Assembly: GCA_019649035.1 (NCBI GenBank)
Contig: BMAT01007483.1
Span: 420,982 to 459,715 of the forward strand
Length of the DNA: 38,734 bases
From: Elysia marginata
Lineage: Eukaryota > Mollusca > Gastropoda > Plakobranchidae
Direction: 5' to 3'
Under the pieces are notes generated by a model. The model saw only the letters and a program-made list of their open reading frames with translations. It was not told the DNA's origin and did no database searches. This document shows positions 10,701 to 22,700 of the stretch, piece by piece (within the stretch, counting starts at the first letter, position 1; each line of letters begins with the position of its first letter). A program made the position numbers and the translations under genes.

Positions 10701-13700
10701 ACAGGATTAAATGTCAAAATTAAGGTTTAATGCTTCAATAGACTGAAAGTTTTAGAATAAGGTCTAGAGGCAACTACAAAAAAGAAAACCCTTTGGGTTA
10801 AAAAAATGGCCTCTTATAATAGTTAGAACATACAATTTGCATAGAGATAGTAAACATTCACTAAACGCCCTGAAGAGTTATGGTCAGAAATTTAAATTTC
10901 AAAACAAAAATATTATGAAAAATCACCTCGATCAAATGAAATGTCAAAGACTTCTGTACTGCTTGCTGATTCATATTTTCATTTTACTAAATTATGAAAA
11001 AAAGTTATTGATGAATTAAGCTTGTACAGCCTGCAAGCTATAGATCTGTGCTACATTAAGAGTGAAATCAGTTTAAGACCCTATTGAAAACATATTTGTT
11101 CACGCTATATGAAGACCTTAATTAGTTTGTGTCAAGAAATGTATCTGACTACCGATAGTCAATGTATATCCTTTTTTTTCTTTAATTTTGTACATGCACT
11201 TTTTGTTTTTCTTTTGTTTGTTTTGAATTGTTAATGGATTATGTTTTGTACAAAATTGTCATTATGTCAGCATTGTTTGTTTGGGTAGATGTACTGTTGT
11301 AAAGAGCTTCGAGCCTACATGTAGGAAGAGGCACTAGAAAATAACTTCATTATTATTATTATTATAAATTAAGCACTGGTCTAGAAAGGCTAAAAATTAA
11401 TATTATTCTTGGTTTATATCTAAGATTTCAACAAATATTTAATTTGGTCCAGCGCAGCTGCATATCTTTCTCGAAGCAAATTAGATAACTCTTTTTAAAA
11501 TGTCTTAAGAATTGGATTTTGTCTTTAAAAAATTTCTGCTCTCACTTCATCCAAAATAAAGTTATCCTGGTCCAAAAGAATTTCCTCTTTGATCTTCTGC
11601 CTATTCTCAATAGCATTCCGCACAATCTCAGACAGATGGTCGATGCTGGAAACAATATGAGAAGCAAAGGAAGAAAAGATGTTCAGAATATAATTTGCAT
11701 ATTATATTAACTCTGGGTAGTAGAAAAATTTTTTGTATAATGGACAGCAAAAGAAAATGTTTTTTGAGCATCAAACATTAGGACAAAGAAAATTTTCTAT
11801 AAAACTTTTAAGTGTCACTCAAAAAAGGTCAAATACTACACTTAATTTGTTCTACCTTAATAGACTGCAAAAGCTTGTAATGAAAAAAAAAAAAGGACTG
11901 AACCTTTCACTCTTTAACCATGTAATTATCTCATACTTATGTGCGTAATTTTTCTTGATCTAAATCTAAGCCTAGATCTACATGTACGGTAGTAATTTCT
12001 AGATCGCTGCAAAAACCACTTAAAGAGTTAAATTTAGCTTAGCTCGGAAGTACAATCTACTGTAATCAACTTCGGGGGTCAACCTATTGCATAGTTTTAT
12101 AATTATGTACATTGTCTTTCTCCCCTTCTTAGTTATGACTATACAGCGGACACTGGCAGCATCCAAAGGTAGATACAAAATGGTGCACTGGACATTGACA
12201 GCGTCCGGCCATTGTTATAGAGTTAATCTGAAAAGGTTGTTGAGATAAAATAAACAAACAGAAGCAGAGAAGGCCAGACCAAAAAGGGTCATACAAAGAG
12301 TACAAAATAAAAAAAAAGAATCAAAGGAACAAACCACTAGAATTTTATTCACCTTTCCATCTCTTTCAGGTAACGAGCACCAAGCCAGTCATTCATATCT
12401 TTAAAGGCATCCTCTCCTTTACTTTTGAGGTCTTGCAGGACAGCAGATGCTAGGAGGCGAATCAGGTCTATGCGAACCTTTGCAGCTTGCTCTGAAAAGT
12501 CATAATCACATAAGCTGATTTTGTAATGTTTACACTTTAACTTTGAGTGTATTTTGAATTTATCATAATGAAAGATAGAGAAACAGACAAGCACATTGAG
12601 GCAGACAGACAAACAGAAAATCAGACAGAGACTGACAAAGAGATAGAAATACTAGATAGAAGCAGGCACAGAAAAACGAAAAAAAAACACAAGATAAATA
12701 TAAAAACAGACCTACAAAAAAATTGAGACAGGTTTGAAACAGATGTTACAAAATAAACAAAAATATGCCAGCAGACAAGCTGGAAAAAGAGATAGCTAAA
12801 GGAAAACTATTTAATTATAGCATAGTAAAGTTACTTACATTTTATAGATTTTCTTCTTGTTTGTTTTATGTGCCGCAGCACACTCTTCTAAGTATGTAAT
12901 TAGCTGTACAGATACAGAGAAGCAGAAAATAGACCATAGAGAGAGAGAGACAGGATTGAGGTAAGGGGTGGGGAGAGTAGCATAATAAAAAGTTTGAAAA
13001 AAGACACAGAAAGTAAGAAAAAAGATTGAATTGGCAAAAGAGCAAAATCAGAAAGGATAATTTTTTACTGTCATTTACCCTCTTCCTGAATAGAAAAGTA
13101 AAACTCTTCTCGTGCCCTTTCTCTGGCTGACTTCTTCTGTTGTTCTTCTTCACTGGCCTCAGATGGTGCTGGACGAAAAAAAAATTATAATGTTCTCATC
13201 ATTTTCTTTACAAAAAAAAAGGATTCAGACTCTTTCCAACATTTCTAGTTTGCAGCTTGTACATTTCCTTCATGACTAGAAGCTGACCTGATATATTTCC
13301 CAAACTCAGTGCCCTCTTGTTTTAAATACCATTGCGGCATGTTTTGAACCAGTCATACCATCTGAAAGAAGGGCAAAAAAAATCTTTCCTTTGATGGGAT
13401 ATTTCAAACAGTTAAAACCCCATAGCCGTAACCGTAAACCTTTACCTCCATTTGAAATGGTTGAACTTTAATGTGTACACTGAAACTATAGTACAAATTT
13501 AGAAAAAAATGGAGATGCAACAAGATAGAACTAAAGTTGCTGCATGACATGGATTAGCCGTAATCCCTAGAACGTATGGCATACTAGAGACCTGATAGAG
13601 AAGTTGAATGCAACTTTATCAAGCTGAGAAAGTTCTCAAAAGTACCTCATTCAGGGCTAAAACAAAAAAGCTCCATTACAGGTAACACAAAAGTCTCCAT

Positions 13701-16700
13701 CTTAAAGGGTATAATAACAGTCAATTGTCAGTGAACGCACTGAGAAGCAGTTTTTCAAGAACTTTCATACATTCACAGGACTTGTATAACCTCTTCAAAT
13801 TAACAAGGATCCAGTGCCTTAAAGACTGTAAGAACTAACATGCAAACAGTTGCCTAATGATTTTCAGGACTTTTTATGTTGCGCAGCATGTAGGCCTACA
13901 AAAAAGAAATAATTTCTAAAAAATCGCTGTGCCCACTGCATCTTTTGAAATGTTGAAGAAATAGGGCCAACCTGTATCTATCTGGAACTAATCACATGAT
14001 AATTGTTATTGGCATAGAATAGAGTGTCAAAAGTGCTCTAAGAGTGCTCATTCACACAGTATATGTTGTTTCCATAATGGTGACACACAGGGGGTGCACA
14101 ATCTGCAATGATACAGACAAGAAGGAACTCACTTTGAAATTGCATGACCCTGATGAGATTGTCATGCCATCTTCATTTGGTTATGATAGCAAATCTATCA
14201 AAGGTAATTGGGTTCTTAAAAAGTTGCTTTAAGACCAGGCTTCTCATTTGAAAACTCTATATACTTGTTGGGTAATTCACATATCTATATTTTTTATTCA
14301 AAGATGCAATTATTCCTTTTTTGTGCTACTTCCATGAAATATGTATGGATATGAACAAAATGGGAGATCCAACTGATTTGGGCTGGTTGTATGCTGTCAC
14401 CTTCATTATACATTGGGGCTAGAGCTCACTGCTCACCTGGTGGGGGTGTTGAAGATGGCTCAGAATCTTTTCCTTTCCCTCCCTTTTTGGGCGATGGGCT
14501 TCGACTTTTAGCCTTCTTGCCACCTTTGCCACCCTTTGGTGCCTTAGCTTTCTCTTTTTCTTTTTCACGCTCTTGCTCTTTCAACCTCTCAGCTTCTTCT
14601 TCTGCCTCTCTTGCTTGCATCTCTGATTGAATCTGGAAAAAAAGTATGAAGTATAAATTTAAGCAATCTCCCTGCATCTTTGGTCTTGTGACATAAGGTT
14701 TTCTATTTCATAGCAAAGCACAACTTGCTGTTTGAATAGCCTTTTATCACTATGTGAAGCGCAGTTTTAAACAAAGACAGATCAAATTTTGATACATCTC
14801 TTTGCAAGAGGAACCAGATGAAACATAACTTGTAATAATTTTACATGTTATACAATCCATTGAAAAATGTAAAAAAAAAAGATCCTTTAAGATCCAAACT
14901 TATCCTTAGACAATCATCTCCATATTTGTGACAATACCATCAAACTATACATGGTACCCACAGTATTTGAAAATTAAAATAGCACCTGCTGCACCTCATG
15001 TTCATAAGTTTGCTTTAACACACAGCTTATATATGTAAACTATCTCTTTTACTACAAGAACAACCCCTTTACTTAAAGTTGAAAACATTTTACTGATTAT
15101 TTTATATCACAAAATAAAGACTACCTCAAAGCCAAAGCAAAAATAAAAACATTTCAGCTTGACCTGACTGACTACTTGTAATATGACTTTAAATGATAAA
15201 AAAAACTCCAACAAAATTTGCGTTTATCCTAAAAACAAACAGAAAAGTATCAAAAGATTTAAGCAGGTCAACAGTATAGTAAAAATATATATAATGGAAA
15301 CATTTTTATTTCAAACATTGCTTTGCAAGTTAATAAGGATTGTAAATCTTCATTAAAATGTTTTTCTCTGTGCAAAAAAAAATTAAACCTAGTAAACAAT
15401 TTGAATTTTTTTTTTGTAGAAGGAGGTGTCTCAAAAAATGATTTGAGATACTATTATTGTTTTCAGTCAGGCTGGAAAAAATTATGAACCCACACCAATT
15501 TTTGTGTTCTGCTCATCTTTTAATAGAACCAAAATTATAATTTATAAAAACTACGGTTGTTTTTTTCTTTAGATTAGAATGTGAGAATGCAGTGATGCAG
15601 AGCTTATATTTGTTCATCTTCTTTAAATTGGGTTCAATTCAGTGGCAGAACTACATTACGTTTTCAAGCCTGGAAAGAACTGATTTAGTTTAAGGCTTGT
15701 ATCATGTCAAAGTTGTTGGATTTCCCACTGTCATACTACATGTTGAAACATGCTCTTGATCAAAGCTGACAGAAATGCACTAAAAGTTAAATGGAGTAAC
15801 CATAGCAAGATTGGTCCTTTCTATCTATAATCCAATAAAGTTCATTCTTTTCCTTTGGTTGCTGGGGGAAAAACTCCCACCTCCCCCACTCTACTCCCTC
15901 AGTTCTTTGGACAGCTAAAATTGCCTGCAAGAGATTCCCTTTATCATTGCTTAAAGCATAGAAAAATGTATTTTTTAAAATAAGGAACAAAAAATCCTCA
16001 GTACACCACAGTGCACTTTGAAAGCCGTAAAGCTGAAACTGGTGCATTGTAGGCCAAGTAAGTGAACTGAGAAATGTTCCAATCACAAATAAGCTTTGGA
16101 CACTGAGAATCCAAGTCACAGTTTGCAGAGTTTGAAATCAATTTTAACGACCTAGAACTTTTGGGAAAAAAAAGCAAAAATAAATGTTTTTGTAAGTTTT
16201 AATAAAACTACAATTATATACATTTTTGTTTTATCTTCAGTTTTCCTAAAATTTCAAGAGCATCAAAATTTAGTTATAACTGTGAAATATAAATAGTAGC
16301 TGGAGGGATTTAACAGGTATCCTTTTTATGTTTGATCATAAAGGGATTTTAAAAATTGGTTTCTAAAGGCAAAGTGAAAATGTAAAATATTCTATGCTAT
16401 GCTATAAGCAAAATCTAGTGAAATATAAGAAAAAGAAAAAAAATTTTCTGTCTGGCCTTGCAAATTTTGTAGACTAAAAAAATAATTTCATATTGAAGCA
16501 AATAATGTGCAATTGTAAATAGACATCTCTTACCTCTGCCACCTTTGAGTTGCATTTGGGGTGATCAAAAGAAAATTAAATACACTTAAGAAATATCACT
16601 GTTAAGCTGTATTGTTTCTATAGAAAACAGTCATACACAAACTATATCTTTTAGGTGAAACAAATCAATACAGATAAATAGCAGAGTTTTGAGTGATTGA

Positions 16701-19700
16701 CTTATTTTACAAAATAAGATCCTGTTTCCAGTTTTATTGAGGTAAAGTTAATGTATAAATATAAAATTAAGAAAAAATATAAAAAAGTCTAGGTTAAAAA
16801 GTTATATTCATTGCAATTAAATTTTAATAGGTAAGTTAAGAAAGGACCAGTATAAACAACATTTTGTACAGTCACAATTTGTAAGAGTTACTGAAAGGAG
16901 GTGAAGGCAAGCTTTGAAAATTGAAAGTTACAAATAAAAGTACTTTCAATAAAATCCAGTGTAAAAAAGTTATGGCAGTAAAAAAAAAGAAAAGCATTTT
17001 CAATAAATATTGGAATCCTCTTCCTTTATTTCCTCCCACTACCCAAATTCAAATCTTTGAAAGAGAAATAATAAAAATATTTAAAAAAATGATAATTGCC
17101 TTACCAAATTTGAAATGGCATTTACAGCAAAACTGTATCCATCATAAATAAGCTTCTCATCTAAGTCTTGAGGGGGAGCGGGGCTTTCAGCTCCCTGTGG
17201 CTCTTCAATTCCAGATGCTTTTTTCCCCACTGCTTTTTTGTCTTTTTTATCTTTGCTTGGAGTTGCTCCAACTTTAGCCTCAGCATCTGGGGATAGCGGG
17301 CGACGAGGAACTAGTGGAATGCTGGAAATAGAGAAAAGATTGACAAAGTCTTAGATATATAACCATAGACAATTGTTTCCGAAACTGTTCTAAGTATTTT
17401 CAGATTTTATTATTTTCAGTTTTATTAAATAAGTTTAATAAACTTGTATATGGGTTGTTTTCTAATCCATTTTTCTTCCTCTTCAACCCTCAATTCGTAA
17501 CATCTATCTCTCACATTCACACCCTTGCTCTCCTTCTCCATCTCTGCTTCATGTACAAATAAATAAATTTTACTGAATTACTGAGTGTTCAAAAACCACT
17601 CTTTAATTCACTACCCCAAACAATTAGAAAGAGTAAATTAAGAATGCGAAACATTGTAGTTGGTCTCTAAATTAAAGTTGAATGATAAATGACAATGAGA
17701 CTCTTTTCATTAAATATTTTGACTTACACAATCCTGCGACCTATGCCTTCTGATGATTGAGGAGCCTCAGGCACAGGTGTTTCTTTCCCTCCTTTTTTCT
17801 TCTTGCCTGACACAGACCTAGATGACTTTGACCCTTTTGGCGATCTTGCTCGATCTTTGGGTGACTTAGACCGACGGCCACCTATGAAATGAAAAAAATC
17901 AAAATAAAGAACAAAAAAGAGGATATCACATATAGCTTTTTTTCAAAGGAAATGATCTTAAGAATTAAAGACAGACTAAGGATGGTGCTTAACTAGTATC
18001 AGTTTAGCTGACTGATACCTTCTTTCACCATGCTCTCAACCCATGAGAAAAAAACAACTCATGAATCTGCCTGTCACCTACACTCAGTTTCTTCCACTGT
18101 AATGTGTAAAGAGAAATCAAATTGAAGCTACTGTTGTCTTAGTCTATTTCTTTAGATTATCTCACTTATTTTATTTTCAAAATCATATTAACAATGTCAA
18201 GGGATATTGACTACATGATATTCATACAGGTAGAGAGCAAGGGTGTGGGAGAAATAGGGGAAAGGGTGTGTTTGTGCCAAAAAAAAAAAGGGGGGGGGGT
18301 AATGTGAGAGAGAGGTTGATAAAGATAGAGATAGGCACACGTACATATACAGACAGACTAACTGAGACAGACTTGGTAAATATAGAACTCACTGACCTTT
18401 AGGAGACTTTGAGCGTACTGACTGAGATCTATCAGACCTCGCATCCTCATCACCAGATAAAGCTGTGTCACTGCTATGCTGCTCTGGTGTTTCTGGCCTC
18501 TCTACAGGCAACTGAGAGATAATCACAGTAATGTCCATTACAAGTATGAAATATGAACTGTAGAACTAACAAAATCTGATTGTCAGGTGGGCAAAAAGTA
18601 AAAGTCTTTGCATCTTACACCCTGTAGTTTCAATACCCACCCCTATTTAACAAGTCCTCTTTTAATTTTGCAAGAACCGAAACAACAAAAATTATAGCTG
18701 TCATAACCTGCTTTTACTGACTTTTTATTCAACATCTGCTAACACACCAGAAACTAGACACTGATGGCAAACTCTCTGCCTCCCTATTCTTTGAGGAAAG
18801 AAAGAGCAAACAACTGCAAGTAAATGACAACAGTTAGTTTAACTGCTTTGTTTAGACTTTATATATTACAGCAATAAGAGATTATTTTTTCAACAAAACG
18901 GATACTCTTACCTCAACCAGAGGAACTCTATCATAATCTGGGTTTAAAGCATCTGGAACATGGCCGTCCATGCCACGATAATAGTCTTTAAGAAGCCTCA
19001 CTGTATCCTGTAGTCTGTCAACCTCAGACTGCAACAGAAAAAGCAAAACTTATCTTTCTACCGGTGTAATTTGTAATTGATAGGCACAGAAGTGTCAACC
19101 AATCAATTTTTATTCCATTTTTTCTCACTGGGTTCAAAACGTTTTAATTTCTTTGCTCTTTATCCTTTATCCCTCTTATAGCATGATAAAACAAAGGTTT
19201 ATATGCCCAAAGAGCTTATACAGAAATAATTGATCTACAGGGTCAAATACATAGCCATAATTGCATCAGCATTTTCCATAAAGTAAGCACTCACTGCTCA
19301 CTTCACTGCTCCCTCATATTTTCTGATTTAGTAGTTCAAATGTTATTTTAAGTATGACTATTTTCATGCTCTTTAACCCCCATACCTGCATCACGGTCAG
19401 ATAATGGTTGGTCAGTATGCCCAACCTATCTTCCAACCAGCCATCATTCATGTTGGCCTCTCTTTCCTGCTCTGCCTGTTCTTTACGGTCATCACAGATA
19501 CTCCACAGGCGCTCTTTGAGGTCATCCACCTGTTGGTGGAGCTCTGCTTTTGTTTCTTCGTCATCACGCATGTCATCTGCTACAGCATTGTATGCCTTGG
19601 AAAATAAAAAAAAATTACCCCAATGCATGAAATCTTACAAAAATGATACACATGCTTAAGTATTAACAAAACTTTCCAATCTCAAAAACTTTCCTTTTAG

Positions 19701-22700
19701 TTTGTAAAGAAGTCAAATCATAGAAAATGTTTAATTCATTAAGTCCATACCAAAAGCTAGGATATCACAAACTAAAAAAATTAAAAAAGAAATCTTAACT
19801 TTTTCAGCTGCCAGGAATATTATTTAAAAAAAATACAACTTTTTCTAAGCACTCTGAGCACAACAATACACGAGGGTACAGGTGAAGATTTATGAAATAA
19901 AATTTCTCTCATGATTTGAAAATTCTATGCATTACAAATCTGTTTAAAAATCATAAAAGAAAAAAAAATGAATACCTTTTGCCATTGTTCAACATACTCC
20001 TGCTTACAATCAGGTCTTCTAAGATAATGCAAGAAATCTTTCCTGTTGAATAAAATATAAACACTTGCTGTTAGTGTATTGAAACATTTGAGAGACACTC
20101 TCATACCTAAAAAGCATTCTTTTAAAAAAGTGATCTCTTTGGAAAAAAATCAGAACAAATTTTAATGACCTACAAACCTATGTAAAACAGTTTACAGGCC
20201 ATTTATTTTATAACAAAAATGATATTTTAGACTTAGCAACAAAAATGTCTCAATTATGAGACCATTCTTCCTTTTAAACACTGAGAACAAGAAAACAGTT
20301 TTAAAAAAGTACTGTATTTCTGTTAAAATTGTATATTTTTTAGCATTAACATTGTCATAAAACTGGTGAAATCTTTTGAAAAGAGAAGTCTTGGTATCTA
20401 AACTCTTTGAAAACTCAGTGGCCGAGATATCAAGTAAAATTTTTTTTAGCTCATTCTTTGGTTGTCCTACAAGCACTCACCGAACTTGAAATAGGTAGCG
20501 GTAGATATTTTCACGTTCACTGCGAATATTACGAAACACAGACTTGCTGTTGTTGACATAAGCTTTCTCAATCTCCTCCCAATGTAAAACCAAAACTTTA
20601 GCCAAATCCTGTGACAAAGGTAGGTAAAATAGTGGTAAAAACCCTATTTAAGCATCATGGGGTTGTTCATGAACAATCAAACAGCATGCTCATAAAATTG
20701 TGTTCACTATATGTGCTAAATTGTACTTTATGTAATCTTTGCTTCTTGGTTCAGTACTGAGCTTTCATATAAAAATGGAAAAAGTATATTGCATACATAA
20801 AGTTTCATTTTGTTTGTCTCGAAAATTATAAACAAAACAATTATTAACATCTATGTGTGGATTTTTTGATTGCTGAAAAGTTTTTAGAAGTAGTTGGTTA
20901 AAAATAAATCAATTTGTGGTATATGAGCAAATGAAAGTTGGCACTGACCATATCCAGGGGCAAGTCAACAAAGTCCCAATCCTCATCGCCAGGTTTGGGG
21001 GGTGGTGGACCTGTTGGCTCAGGCTCTGGCTCTGGCTCAGGCTCAGGTGTCTTACTCTTCTTAGATCCTTTTTTGCCTGCGGACTTGGGAGATGACCCTA
21101 CAAAACGTGAAACAGTGAATTGAGTGGTAAAAAAATTTAATTTATTTTTTCATCAAAACCTCATAATTTTAAATTTCCAAAATCAAATTAAATTTATCTT
21201 TTCATCAAAACCTAATAATTTTAAATTTCCAAAATCAACGGGAATATAAAAAAAAAAGATTTTTATGTCTTCCTTTAACAGTTTTGGAGTCAATTGTATT
21301 AATTTTCTATAGGGGCCATAAATACAAACTGAAGTTTTGTAATGAAACTGATGTTAAGAATATTAAGAAAAAATAAAACCCAAAAGCTTTGGACAAAATG
21401 CCTAAATTATTCCTCTGATATTGTCTCAAATAAGTCTCAACCGTAGTCTGGCTATAAGGAACTATGAGTGGCCCTTATTAGTATACAAAAATAAACTTTG
21501 GAAAGAAATGTTTGATTTACTACATACAGGAAGATTGATAATTGAAACATGGCCTGCACATAAAAGCAAAAAATCTTTTATTCATCACTATATTTTTATA
21601 CATTACTGAAAGATTTACTAGGCCAAAGGTAATAAAATGTGCCACTTACACGAATTAAGTTTGACTTTCATTTAAAAGCTTAAAAATATTAGAAATACAC
21701 TGTAACTTTTTCAAAAATATTTAATGGAAAAATCAATAAAAACTGGTGACATACTGTACTGTGACATACTGTATCCTACTCAATACCATTACAGAAACTC
21801 TTGCCTTAGTGTGGCCTATGATCAACATAAAATTGATGATGAAAAAAAACTTACAGTGTTTTTAAAAACAATTAATTTTGACAAAACAAAAGAAAAAAAT
21901 AATGATAGATATAATCAGAACAAAGAATAAAGCTATAAAACTGATTTAACAAAAATGTTTCTCAATGATATAGAAATTCAATGTAACTTACCAAAGAAAA
22001 ATAAACAATGGAAACAAACAAAAACCATGAACGAATGTATTAATCATATTAGTAGATTACATATTGCATGTTTAGTGTGGTTAGAGATAAGAAAAAAATA
22101 TCTTCACCTCTACTGCCTTTGCCTTTAGCACTGCCTGACTCAGATTTCTTGCCTTTTGGAGACTTTGATTTTTTATCTTTGTCTTTTGAGGATCCTCTAG
22201 ATTTGGCTGATCCTTTGTTTAGCACAGCGGCAATGACAAATATGGAAACAACATTTTCAGTTCGCTTAACATTGGATAATGGTGATCTTTACTTTGATTG
22301 TTTAAGCATATTGAGATAAAAAGATAAGATTTTAACTCATTTCCAATAAACTGATAGCCTCACCTCCTTCACTGCCATGAAATAACATGGATGGTAATAA
22401 TATAGGTGGAGAAGAACTTGTAGCTTTTAGAATTTTTAAAAGCATGAGCGTTTAAACCACTTCTGCTTCATATCATGATTGTTAAATCTATGCTAAGAGG
22501 ACAAAAGGAGATTACACATTTTTGTTGATCTTTCTATTTTTGGGTAGTGTATTTCTGTTACAGAGTACTTTTTCAGGTAGGTGTGACAGTAGCTTTTCCA
22601 AAAGTATCTTAAAGAATGGTGGAAATGAGTTAACATCTTTAAAATGTGGAACTTTTCAACAAAATAAAATCCATCAAGCAAAAATCAAAATTTATTAATC

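Noticed and set aside
14044..14232. 62-codon plus-strand frame
   Set aside because: Short, no domain, and in an AT-rich intron where such frames occur by chance.
15787..16119. 110-codon minus-strand open frame in the intron before exon 30
   Set aside because: No recognisable domain, and it is not needed for SPEF2: exon 30 joins upstream in phase without it. Possibly repeat-derived.
19404..19659. Plus-strand open frames over exon 24
   Set aside because: Antisense shadows of the best conserved SPEF2 exon.
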